NCBI RefSeq assembly: GCF_048128805.1
Contig: NC_136005.1
Location: forward strand, 8,155,504-8,219,503
Origin: Centroberyx gerrardi
Taxonomy: Eukaryota; Chordata; Actinopteri; Beryciformes; Berycidae
Reading direction: 5' to 3'
DNA: 64,000 bases
Shown here: in pieces, positions 11,058 to 51,402 of the stretch
How the letters are laid out: every line of letters starts with the position of its first letter
How positions within the stretch are numbered: position 1 is the first letter of the stretch
Notes under the pieces: generated by a model
Seen by the model: only the letters and a program-made list of their open reading frames with translations
What the model was told of the DNA's origin: nothing
Database searches by the model: none
Position numbers and translations under genes: made by a program

Positions 11058-12770
11058 AGAGAGAGAGAGAGAGGGACGAGACAGAGCAGAGGGACAGATT
11101 CAAAGCCAAAACAAGACATTTGATGTTTTTCACTACCATTCCCGACAAAAAAATGATAGTTTTGAGGATGGTATGATTGGTATTTTGGAAATATTAAATG
11201 ATGAATTAAAAGTAACTAAATGTTTCTAAATGGACACAGTCTCATACCATTTGGAATGATGAAGACTAAGCTGTGATATTGAAACAACTTATCTCCAAAA
11301 ATGTTAAATTCCTTTTGACATTTGAACTGGAAACACTTGAATACGCTCAGTTGCGACGCATTGCCCCTGTGGGACTTCGCATCTCCTGTAAAAGTAAGCT
11401 ATATGTCCCTGTTTACCTGTCAAACAGTGCCTAAGAACCGGCATTAAAACTCCAGACAATAAATAAGAAATGGTTGCAGTTGCTTTTATTATTAGAAACG
11501 TCCAGTGCCATATCTCTAGGGATGGATTTGATTCCACAAGTGCTGAAAAGACCTTTAACACTGAGGTAAATAAACAAATTCAAACCCTTTTTTCCTATCA
11601 AGACTTGCAGATATGAAATATGATGACTATTATTCATCAAAATGACGTAAAATGTCACAATTTATGGAAACTAATGGCTGTGAATAGATTATTGAAATGA
11701 CCCCCCCTCCCCCTCCCCCAAACACACATACTCATTCACACACACAATGAGATGAGATGAGTTTCCCTTTTAGGGGGTCAACAGGGTCTTACCCTTTGAC
11801 CATTATAGATTCATATTCACCCAACATAACATCACACACTCTACTAATCACAATGACAACTTTTTATTCTACTCACAGTAGAGCTTCCTTGTTGTTTATC
11901 CATCCCACATCATGCTTCCACAAAGTCTAAAAAGGAGAAGAAAACACTGATGGGATGCCTTGTCAGTCATCCACATTTCTATGGTGTTGTTATAGTGCTG
12001 CAATGCAATGTAAAGGGCACACATACATACACACACACAGACAATACACACCAGCTCACACACATAGACAATACACACCAGCTCACACACAGACAATACA
12101 CACACAAGCTCTTGTGCCACACATGCTGCCACAATAGCACCAACATAATGGGGAACCTGAGAGAAAAATTGTTTTAGCCGAGCTTGTTTCAAATGGAAAA
12201 TAATCATTCATAAACTAAAAACAGTATAAATGTTTATCACTGAAACACACTGAAAGCCTCTTAATTCATAAATACAGATATTATACAACTTTCAGTTAAT
12301 GCCATAGTGATAGAAAACCTAGGTAAGATCTAAATTACACCTGGATGGGATGAAATCTATATCTTCCTAGGGGGGCAATGAGTATATCCATGTCATTATT
12401 AATGCATGATGCTGAAGCCATGCTGAAAAGGAAGGCCACATATTAATTTACTGAACAATAAACTCTATCAACATTGTACCATTGACATGAAAACACTTCA
12501 CGGTCTAATCTACCCTTATGAAAAAGAACTATAATAATCATGTAATACATTTTAGAAGGATACGATACAAATATCACAGTAAAACTATGACTATTTATAA
12601 TATCTTATAGGAATATTATAGGAATATTGTGGTGATACCATAGGAGATTAAAAAAATAGAGTACCACGGAAACTCCCCATAGCAATATTACAGGAATACT
12701 TTGGTGATTAGTTAGGATTAAATTCATTCACAGCCAATACAGAGCAACTGCCATACAGAAGCAATACTTA
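11058..12770. other. plaat1 upstream intron or 5' flank
   Basis: No coding exon found. It holds a (GA)n pyrimidine tract that acts as the acceptor tract of plaat1 exon 1 (11058-11075), a C-rich run near 11700, and a short tandem repeat at 12033-12108. The rest is AT-rich and unassigned. Confidence 0.6.
12033..12108. repeat. Short tandem repeat, about 25-bp unit
   Basis: About three copies of ACAGACAATACACACCAGCT plus CACAC, with small variations. Confidence 0.8.
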
Positions 12771-12771
12771 C

Positions 12772-12805
12772 TCAAACACCAGCAGCTTTTTCTTCCTCAC
12801 CATTT
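12772..12805 (-). other. plaat1: Candidate 5' non-coding exon of plaat1, with a short upstream ORF
   Basis: On the minus strand a consensus donor follows TTTGA at 12772 (GTAAGT at 12771-12766). The preceding bases contain an ATG that would encode MVRKKKLLVF. Spliced to the plaat1 acceptor at 11053 this frame does not join the PLAAT1 frame, so it would be a 5' UTR exon with an upstream ORF. The 5' limit of the exon is unknown. Support is the splice site only. Confidence 0.3.
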
Positions 12806-13033
12806 TAATTCTCCATCATCAATCCGCACATAATCGTAAAAAAAAGCCAGAAAGAAAAAAGAAAGAGATTTAATTCCAGGTTCCCGAGATGACACAGCAG
12901 TTGACAACTATCCCTAGTATTTATATGGCAGTCCTTCAAACCAGAGGCTGGAGGTGCTTGTCGAGTGTTTCAATGCCCAGAGCTTTGACAGATGACAGTC
13001 TCCCTGAGGCCACTGTTACCCAGGTCACAGAGA

Positions 13034-13085
<52 letters not shown>

Positions 13086-13253
13086 GTGAGAGAGAGAGAG
13101 AGAGAGAGGGCACCGTCCCATTCACAAGCAGCCACACAGCTCTTCTGAATAAGCTCTATCATGGGCTAGCAAAGGAAACACGTATTGACTAATTTCATTC
13201 AAATGCCATCTGATTTAGCTGCTTGGAGAGGCTACATCTGTGTATGATAGGAT
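12806..13253. other. Spacer upstream of plaat1 with a (GA)n tract
   Basis: Contains a (GA)n tract at 13029-13110. No exon or RNA gene recognised. Confidence 0.6.
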
Positions 13254-13679
13254 TGGGGTCAATTCATCAATGAACTGATCAGTTCCAATTCAACTGAGGA
13301 ATTGGAATTTGAAAAAATCTACAGGAAGCATAATTGGATTATCAATACTGAATATCATAAAATGTTACAGGTACCTTTCAGGTGGTATTTGATGCATGTA
13401 ATTGTAATAGGCTACATACATTATGATTGAATGTATTTGATTTGTTTAACTGTCTTTTATTTGATTCATAATGTTTGTTTTATAACATTTAGCAAGTCAA
13501 GACAACCTCTCTTAGAAGTGGAATTTCATGGAATTTAATGGAATTCAATTCTGTTTCCTCTCATTCCAATTAAATTCCAATTCTGTTTCCTTAGAGCTGG
13601 ATGCAATTCCAATTCCAACTCCAGGAATTGAACTGGAATTTATCATGCATTCTCAATTCAGTTCATGAATTGCCCCAAC
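13254..13679. mobile_element. MITE family A, copy 1
   Basis: Terminal inverted repeats: the left end TTGGGGTCAATTCATCAATG matches the complement of the right end (TTGGGGCAATTCATGAACTG). Subterminal GGAATTGGAATTT/AATTCCAATTCC-rich arms surround a shared core (ATCATAAAATGTTACAGGTA, CCTTTCAGGTGGTATTTGAT). The same element occurs at 35449-35975 and 62562-62995. No ORF. Confidence 0.85.
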
Positions 13680-13849
13680 CTTGGTGTACGAGTCCACAGG
13701 AGCTACAGACAGGTGTTGGACAAATCACTGTAATATTCCCTATAGGGATTTGTGCTGTTTGAAAGAGAGGAAGACAAAAGTATTACTTGTTCTCTCTAAT
13801 CTAGCCTGGTAAAAGGCTATAATAGGCAATTATTGCACTGGTAGATATT

Positions 13850-14110
13850 AGGTTTAGACTGATATATTGGTTTGCTGATATTGACCTTCAATGAAATATC
13901 GTATATCGGCCTGTCAGTGTCGTCCACAGCTGGTCTTCAAATCCTAAAAAAATATTCATTAGTCTGGGTTTCAGTTTAAAGTTTTTGTGTCCCTTCATGG
14001 TCTAAATGTTGTTTCAGAGGCTTTTCTAACATGACAAAAGTAAAATATTTTTATCGATACACTCCATTTTATTTCAGTTTCCTGTATGTTTTTTCATGCT
14101 TAGGTTTTAG
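13850..14110. repeat. Dispersed repeat, copy 1
   Basis: Carries TTTAGACTGATATATTGG, ATATCGGCCTGTCAGTGTCG and TCTAAATGTTGTTTCAGAGG. The same motifs recur at 22978-23162, so it is interspersed, probably a DNA-transposon relic. Confidence 0.5.
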
Positions 14111-14199
14111 TTTTAGTCAACCATCACAACCTTGGTGAGCTATTACAGACTTGAATCCTGTTTTACCTCGTCAGGGGGACCCGAGGGGTTGGATGCATT

Positions 14200-14600
14200 C
14201 TTTGCTTATTGATTGGCTGCTGCCCGCCAACCTTTTCGTCACTTGACCCCGCCCCCTGTCCTCACTGCAGCTGGATGCCGCGTAAAGCCAGCTACAGTTA
14301 ACCAGGACAAGACCGGAAATTAAGTAATTTTGCTTTGACAATAAAAACACAAAATTTGTGACGGGAAAGCTAAGGCCTTTAGTAAAACCGATGTATGCTG
14401 TGAAAATGAAATGGCTGGCCTATAAAGATTTCTACAGGCATTTCAGACATGCGCAACTTAAGTAAGCAAGGACCTAACGAATATCTAGTTTCAACCTAAC
14501 CACATGAAAACGCTTCAATGTGTTTGGCAATAAGGCTTTTACTTTGAACTCCTTTACCGGAAGTACTGCTATTTTGTCTGACTTGACTAGTGCAACTGGA
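14200..14600 (+). promoter_or_regulatory. mfn1: mfn1 promoter region
   Basis: Clustered promoter-type motifs upstream of a likely first exon: an inverted CCAAT box (ATTGG, 14212-14216), a GC box CCCCGCCCCC (14247-14256), an NRF-1-like CATGCGCA (14448-14455) and an ETS/GABP (NRF-2) site ACCGGAAGT (14556-14564). A second CCGGAAAT lies at about 14313. No TATA box. NRF-1 plus GABP sites are typical of nuclear genes for mitochondrial proteins. plaat1, which points the other way, might share the region; that is only inferred. Confidence 0.6.
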
Positions 14601-14743
14601 AGGATAACCAATAGAAGGTTAGCCAGGTTGTCAGTAAGTAACCTTTCAACCGGCCTTACTGCAGGGATATTGGATATTGTCGCTGCTGCTGAACGGTTTT
14701 GTTTGTGTTATGAAAAGAGTGCATTGACTGTCTTTGGACTGTG
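14600..14743 (+). other. mfn1: Probable mfn1 non-coding exon 1
   Basis: The first coding exon starts at 15292 after a clear acceptor (TCTGCTTCCAG), 10 nt before the ATG, so a 5' UTR exon must lie upstream. A donor after 14743 (TGTG|GTAAGG) is the best placed. A second strong donor follows 14633 (TCA|GTAAGTA) and could be an alternative. The 5' limit is unknown. Confidence 0.5.
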
Positions 14744-15301
14744 GTAAGGAAATAATACTACTAGGTTAGCTAATGTTAGCTTGCTATCGCATTGCCTATA
14801 GCTTAGCGGAGCTAGCTTGGCAGCACGAGAAGTCAACATGCGCCCATTCGTTATAAAACACCCGATTATGAATCTTAGCTAACTGAAGCATAGCAAAGAA
14901 ATGTTATGCATGTGCATCTAACTAGACAACATAGGTTATGTGATAACAAAGGTATCAGTTAGCTAATGCGGCAAGAGTTACACATTGTAACTCTTGCGGA
15001 CGTTAGCTAAGTTACAAGTTAATTAAACGGCTAGTTTCACTTCAAGTTAATGTCTTTACTGGCTAGATGACCTAATGTTAGGTGAGCTAACTGTTACTTT
15101 ACTTGCCAGCCAGCTAGCTATCCTGCCATAGTTAGAATATACAGCGTCTTTAAAAACTGTACTGGAGAAGTTGTTTAACTGTAATCTTATGGTAAACATA
15201 AATCGTCCAGCTTGTGCTAAACAATATGATATTATGATGGTGGCTTGGTGCTAGTCATAACTCTCTATCTGTGTGGTTTCTCTGCTTCCAGATTGGAAAC
15301 C

Positions 15302-33036
<17,735 letters not shown>

Positions 33037-33925
33037 TCCACAGGCTGCTCCTCTTCCTCTCTCCTCCTCCTCCTCCTCTCGGCTCCTGTTGAGCCTCTCT
33101 GCACCTGGTCTTCCTCACCCACCCAAAACTTCCCTCATCTTCTTCGCCACTGTTTTAACGTGGACAGAGAAGAGAGAAGCCTCCGCCGCCACTGCAGTAT
33201 TTTCCTCCAAAAACTCCTCCTCCTCCTCCTCCTCTCCACCTCTCAACCAGATGTCTGTCAAGTGTGACCCCCCGCACTCAAACCAAGGGACTGCAGCGAA
33301 CAAACTCTAGAGCAAAACTGCCTGTAATACAAACAGAAACCTGGATCGGTGGCGTGCGACGACGTTCCGTAAAGCGGCGCCGTTAAAGTCTGAGTCGGCA
33401 TGAAGGCTAGTGATCAGGTGCTATACTTTGACACTAATGTGCTTCTAACTGTGAAGATGCCTTTTCGACTAACTTTTGAGAAGCAAATGAAGTCGGTGTG
33501 TATGTGTTAGAGTATGGAAAACCGTTCGGGCACATGATCTGTTAAGTTAGTGTCAAAAAATACATATATTTAATAATGAAAGTTTAAAAAAACAATAGAT
33601 TTGCTTGTGAATTATCAGGAACTAGTTTAATTCACTGAGAGAGAAAAAAAACATTTAAGTAGAAGGGAAGGCCTGTCTTTAGTTTAAACTAGGTTCATGT
33701 CCAACTGTGGAACAACCCATACTGTATAGATAAATATTTTGATAATACCATGTATTTTATAATGTCCTCTGTCATTTATACCAGTTAGATCCGACCTGTT
33801 ATGAGAATTTCGGCAATCTCCACTTTGTAAAATTGTCTTCTTTTTTTTTCTTTTTTTTCTTGAATGTGAGTTGAAATACCTCCTGAATTCCCAGATTGTA
33901 TTAAATATGCTACTATGTAGAACAG
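33037..33925 (+). other. mfn1: mfn1 3' UTR
   Basis: The region begins after the TGA at 33034-33036. The first 250 nt are CT-rich with CTC repeats (33060-33240). The remainder becomes AT-rich toward an ATTAAA signal at 33900. The UTR would be about 0.9 kb. Confidence 0.65.
33900..33905 (+). terminator. mfn1: mfn1 poly(A) signal ATTAAA
   Basis: ATTAAA, the most common variant of the signal, is followed after about 22 nt by GTTTTTGTGTGTATATTTG, a typical downstream GU-rich element. No AATAAA occurs between the stop codon and this point. Confidence 0.65.
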
Positions 33926-34320
33926 ACTGTTTTTGTGTGTATATTTGAAAGGTTTCCCTTCCAAAATGCTGTATGTCCATTTCGGAAGGATTTTGCCTCC
34001 TGAAATTCCATGTTTTAATAATTCAAAAACAATGCTGATTCAATCCTGAAAAACAACAATTTTGTAAGCAAAGGTCTTAAAATGAGTTGTCACTTAAGTA
34101 ATAAGTTAACCTATAATGTGATTTACTTTCCTGCCAGCAATTATTTTCTTATTTCTTCTCAAATGGTTGAATCTAATTTGGAGTGAAACCCTTCATTTGC
34201 ACTCATTTCCCCTAATACACTCAAAACACCAGAGTGTCACAATGTTACTCCCATGTGTACAATGAACATTAGTTTATATTTAACCAAAGTTACAGTTCTT
34301 TACACACTTTATACAGTCTC

Positions 34321-34386
34321 TTTATTCATTTTGCAAGCTAAAAGAATCAGCCAGGATAGGTATTCTTGGTTAAAAGCTTTTTTATT
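34321..34386 (-). terminator. gnb4: gnb4 poly(A) signals (two AATAAA hexamers)
   Basis: AATAAA hexamers on the minus strand at 34386-34381 and 34326-34321. The second is followed by AGTGTGTAAAG-type sequence. This would give gnb4 a 3' UTR of about 4.9 kb, in line with the long 3' UTR of vertebrate GNB4. Earlier, weaker sites within the UTR cannot be excluded. Confidence 0.5.
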
Positions 34387-35448
34387 GGTTACAATATCAA
34401 CTCATGGCAACATATCAGTATCACCAAGCCACTGTACAAATACAAAAAAAAATCTGGTGTGAAAAAGACTATAAAAATTATTCCATAACAAGTGATTATA
34501 ATTTCACACAATAGCACTGTAAGAGAATTATCATGGCACCAAGTCCCTGGTCTTCACTGGCTTAAAACACAAAACAATAAATAAAAGGAAATCAAAGAAG
34601 ACGGTCAGAAAAAAGTAGGTTGTAGAGCCAAAGGGCAGTGCATTAATTTGTGATGGTGTTGTGGTGGTGGTGGTCGCGTGTCATAACACTAATTCAATCA
34701 TTGGGGTGTCATTGGATTTTTTTTTTTTTCTTCCTATTTTTAATGTTTCTCACAAAACTGAACGATTCTTCCGTATTCAGAAACAAATTGGGAGGGAAGT
34801 GCAAACGCAAATTCTCAGAATACTGCCTTGACGTCTCATCGGCTCTTTGAAGTAAAACTGGGTGACAATCGAATCTTATGGCCGCAAATTTCATTGATGG
34901 CCAAAAAGTACTGTCGAACAAGCATGACGTTACTACTGTTAAGGGTTTAAACTCGCAGATCTACCCACATTTACAGTTTAAATGCATTAAAAGTTGACAT
35001 TTTGTAAGCTGGCTGGAGGGCTCTGAAGTCAGTTGTTTCATGAAGGGAATAAACTGGAGAAGACTGTAGGTTAAATACAATGGTGTGGTGAAATTCAATG
35101 AGGTTGAGCACCTTTTTTGATTAATGAGACTACTGCACGACTAAGATGAGTGAACTGCACAGGCACGTCGAAGTGTGGTTACTATTCCAGGTTCCAGCTG
35201 CTAATACTGCTGCATTTTACACACAGAGCGAGGAAATGGCTGCCTGCTGAACGTCACTGTCACTGATAGAGAAGATCCCCCTTTTTCAGCTGTTTTTAAG
35301 GGCTACGGTGTCGTTTTATCTCACACAGCTCGTGACGGAGCGAAAGTCAAAACAGAGTTAAAGTACAGAATGTCAGTCCATCATTTTGTTGTCTTTTTTT
35401 CTGGGGGAACGTGAGCGTCTGTTGTCTCGGGCCAGTCTGTAGTCTGTC

Positions 35449-35975
35449 CAGCAGGGTGTGGGGTCAAATCATGAATGAACTCATCATTTCCATTTCAACT
35501 GGAGAATTGGAATTTGAAATTTTTATGAAAATCTACAGGAAACAGAATTGGAATTTCAGGAAATTGAATTTAATTCAATGAAATTTAGTTTTTTCTTACC
35601 ACATATCTGAGAATACAGGTAGTGTTATAGATTATCAATACTGAATATCATAAAATGTTAAAGGAACCTTTCAGGTGGTATTTGATGCATAACATGTAAT
35701 CGTAATACATACATTATGATATATAAATATATTTGATTTGTTAAACTGTCTTTTATTTGATTCATAATGTTTGATTTATAATGTTTAGTGAGTCAAGACA
35801 AACTTAAATTCCAAAGTGGAACTTCATGGAATTTAATGGAATTAAATTCTGTTTCCTATCATTCCAATTCAATTCCAATTCTGTTTCATAGCTGATTCCA
35901 ATTCCAACTCCAGAAACTGAATTGGAATTTACCATGAATTCTCAGTTCAATTCATGAAGGCCCCAAACCCTGCTG
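35449..35975. mobile_element. MITE family A, copy 2, inside the gnb4 3' UTR
   Basis: The fullest copy. Terminal CAGCAGGGTGTGGGGTC matches the complement of the right end (CAGCAGGGTTTGGGGCC). The internal blocks are shared with 13254-13679 and 62562-62995. GTCCA flanks both sides (35446-35450 and 35975-35979), a possible 5-bp target duplication, although the terminal palindrome makes the limit ambiguous. Confidence 0.85.
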
Positions 35976-38927
35976 TCCACTGGTTGAAAAAGAATTGATG
36001 AGTCTAATAAGCGTTGTCAACCTAATAACATTTTGGGGTACAACACCCATCTTTTGATAGGCAGTCCATGTTTTCCATCAGGCAGCAGATTGGGTACAAA
36101 GTGAGATACTGATGGGATCTTATTCGACGGAAAAGGCTGGCACTTAAGTAAAGCGAGCAAACATGTTTTGTCACGTTGACTAGTTTTCAGTTCACAGCTC
36201 AGGGTCCGTGGATAACATTGGCACAAATGAGAAAGTAACACTTAGTTCTATATGTTATCCACATATATCAGCAAGTCCCCCTCCCCCCCCCACACACACC
36301 CCAACACTGATATGCAACACATATCACATCCTAGGCACCTCAAGGATGTTCTCAGGCTAAAAACAAGAACCGTTATCTTTAACATTCTCTCAAAAATGGA
36401 TTCATTAATGCGAAGCCAGGTAGAAGCAGCTAAAACATACAGAAAACAAAAAAGAAAAATCAACGGTCACTAGAATCACGGTATGCCAAAGAGGGGTTTC
36501 ATTGATAATTGATTGAACCTTAATAAATACTACAAACTTTACGGTAGTAGTAGAAAGCAGAGTCGTATAAAAAATGATGTAGAGCACTTGCTTGAAGAAG
36601 CCGCACAGAGCTGCATGTGGTCACGGTGTTCGTCTGTAAGCATGCGTTTAGTGTTCACTAGTATTGGAAATGCTATGTGCTTCTTGTTTTGGAAAAAAAA
36701 AAAAAGAAATTTAGACTTTGCAATCTGTCTATCGATCAGCGTGAAAAGAGGAATAGTACGAGTAAAACATTGCTGTAGTCGATGCTAGTATTACCTTCTA
36801 ATATGAACCGTATCGTAAGGCAGAATGGAGACACAATATAGTGCCGCATCTCAGAGCACAAACCCTCCTAATCCGACCCAAGCGCGTGGGTCAAATGTGT
36901 GTATCGGAGATAGGCACCTGAAACAGCTGATGGATAGGTCCAACTCACACACACACACACACACGCGCGCGCATATGTGTTTTAATTCAAATCAAGTCTT
37001 TAGAGGAACACAAAAATGGAAGATGCCTGATGAGAAAACGTCAAAATCATCAGAGAGAACCACCTCTATGGGTAAATAAGTCACATGTGCTCGTCGCTTT
37101 ACATTTGTACTACAGTTTGTGAGTGCGTTTCTAGCTCTCTAGTAAGTGTACATTTCTGTCTACCAAGTGTACTTTCTTCGCTAGCAATACTTAACTGTTC
37201 ATAGCATGTTTTTGGTGAGGAAAGAAACCAAAAAAAAAAAAAAAATCACTGAAAGTGTTAAATACGGATAAACCCTTAAAAAAAAATCTTTTTCTTTTTT
37301 TTTTGTAGTTTTTTTTTTTTGTAGTTTTTTTTTTTTACAGGCTCGTGGTGGCACTGGTGTGATTTTGGAGTGGCTAACATGATTTCAGTTCCATGCGGTC
37401 ACTCAGGTGAACACCTTGTTGGCAAGAAAAGGAGGACTCGCTTATCCTTCATTGAAAAAAAAAAAGAAAATAATAACAACATGGCGAGCACTGACAGGCA
37501 TCTCTCTCTCTCTCTCTTTCTCTTTATGCCTCTTCTCTCCAGTCCTTAGAAGCCACTGACAGTCACTGCTGTCTTTTCACGGTCCTGACATGAATCCGCC
37601 GCTCCTTTAACATCCTCACATCATGACTGACCGCTGTCCCGTCAGTCCGTCCGGGCCTCAGCGCTGTTACAGGCTCACAGGGACACAACAGGAGATCAGG
37701 TTGCGTCCATCATTGTCTCTTGTGTCAGGTCAAGTCTGGAGAAGCTCGTCTCAGTCTCGTCTCGACTCTAAAGGAAACGTGTGGATTGGATAGGCGGCAG
37801 GAGACGCAGACGGGGGGGGCGTTATGAAGCAAAGCCTCCGTTTTTTGACCAATATCGGGTTATCAATCGTATCACACAGTTAGTTGTTGATTTGCACGGG
37901 ATGGACGTGGGCTTCAGATATTCAGCATCCAATGATTTGAGACCACAATCCAGCGAGGAGGGAGCAAAGGACGATGCAGGGCCTCCGATCAGATACAGAA
38001 GTCTTCTATCTTAGCCTAGAATTCACCAGTTTCTACTTTGGAGCTAAAGCTGCATCCAGACTAGAAAAAAAACAAAAAAAACGCCTTTTGTTGGCGTAGA
38101 AGCTTTCTCTATACACAACCACGACAGTGTGACAGGTTCCTTTGAAAAGAAAACCGCAGATTGTGGCAAGGAATGCCAACGGGTTATGTAAAAAAAAAAA
38201 AAAAGTATAATATCACCATCACAGCCATCATTCACATGTATACAACATTTTTTTAGTTACAGGTTGCGTGTGTATGCCCAGTGCCTGTAACCATCACACA
38301 CACATACACATACACACACACATGCACACATACACATGAGGAAAGTGAGATTAAAATTCAGAGAATGTGTTACCCAAAGCCGGGCCAAACAGTATTTTGC
38401 AAATACCTTTTTAAAATGTGTTTTATCCTATTTCGGTGCCAGATGGGTGTAGAAAACCCCACCCATCTGGTACCCAAGTAGGATAAAATAAACGCTAAGA
38501 ATTAGTATTTGCAATGACTACTTGACCCAGGTCTGGTATTATCTTGTGTAGTAATGTGAATATTATGTACATTTGAAACAAAACATAAAACAAAACCCCC
38601 AAAATCATAAAAAAAAACTCAAGGGTGGGAAATAAACTACAAAAATATATACATACACATTATATATGCATATATGATGCATATATACACACATAATGCT
38701 ATACATATATACTGTATTTATATATACATTTACATATTACACACAGACTGTCCTCTAGTTTGGTGGTAACCATGGTAACATGCGTTCTTTATCGCCCCCT
38801 AGCCTAGGATTGGAGGAAGGGGCGAAATCGATTTCGTCTTTTTTCTTTTTTTTTTCCTTCTATTTTTCATAACTCGTCTTTTACCTTTTTTTTTGATTGG
38901 ACAACTCTACTGGAAAAGCTCTTGTTG

Positions 38928-38929
38928 TT

Positions 38930-38962
<33 letters not shown>
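38928..38962. repeat. (GTT)n trinucleotide repeat
   Basis: About eleven GTT units in the gnb4 3' UTR region (AAC repeats in the transcript). Confidence 0.9.
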
Positions 38963-38963
<1 letters not shown>

Positions 38964-39231
38964 GTAATAGCTGGGTAAAAAAACGTCACTTGGAAAGGTA
39001 GAAAGAGTTGGTACTTTCTCACAGGTGGGCAGGTCGCCGGCGGAGAGGAGGAGAACTGGGGGTGAGTTAGATTTCGGTTGACACAGTGTTCACCCCTCAG
39101 GTCCAGCCCAGCAGAATCGGTGGAGAAGACGGAGGAGCTGGGATGCGTCGGGTCATGTGGCGGGGGGGGGGGAGGAAAGGGGAGGATGGGGGTTGGTGGG
39201 CGGGGTCTCAGAGAAGAGGGAGGAGGTTCGT

Positions 39232-50834
<11,603 letters not shown>

Positions 50835-50885
50835 TGTCCCTCGGTGATGTGTTCAGGCCGCGCTCCGCTTCGAATACTGACTGGG
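50835..50885 (-). other. gnb4: gnb4 exon 2, 5' UTR part
   Basis: On the minus strand a splice acceptor (TGTGTTTTCCCAG) ends at 50886, 51 nt before the ATG. The coding exon therefore probably starts at 50885, and a separate non-coding first exon lies upstream. Confidence 0.5.
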
Positions 50886-50970
50886 CTGGGAAAACACACA
50901 CACGCGCGTGCACACACACACACACTCTCTCTCACACGCACACACTCTTTCCAGCTGACACCTGCAGGAC

Positions 50971-51013
<43 letters not shown>

Positions 51014-51368
51014 CTGTAAGTTCAACAGACAGAGTGAGGGATGGGGCTCTTCGGACGGGAAGGCTACCATCAAACAAACAGAGGTATCCTGTGGGCTTGG
51101 CTGTTTTGGTTCGTACCAAAGGGGAGGGAGGTGCTGTAGGGGGGTAAGGGGGGAAGATGGGGGGAGGAGGGGAGGAGGGGAGGGAGGGGGGGGTGCGTCT
51201 ACCCTGAGCCCAGGCACCGCAGAGGGTGGCCTGGCTCTTCAAACACCCCCGGTCTGGTTCAAAAGGCCATCTGAGCCGGGCTCTGACCTTTCCTGACTCA
51301 ATCGGCCTTTTGTGTTGTTGCATTGTGCTGTTTGCTCGGCCCGCCCCATCGAGCCCTGCAGAATGTTG

Positions 51369-51402
<34 letters not shown>

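Larger units (their letters stand above)
34387..39231 (-). other. gnb4: gnb4 3' UTR (inferred)
   Basis: No exon is recognised on either strand between the gnb4 stop codon and the poly(A) signals. It contains a family A MITE (35449-35975), poly-T runs near 37290-37340, a (TC)n tract at 37500-37523, an alternating AT/CATATA segment near 38640-38740, and (GTT)n at 38928-38962. The whole span being UTR is an inference from the signals at 34.3 kb. Confidence 0.45.

Noticed and set aside
38640..38740. AT-rich ATATAT/GCATAT segment as a replication origin or promoter
   Set aside because: Simple alternating AT repeats in an inferred 3' UTR; no supporting motif.
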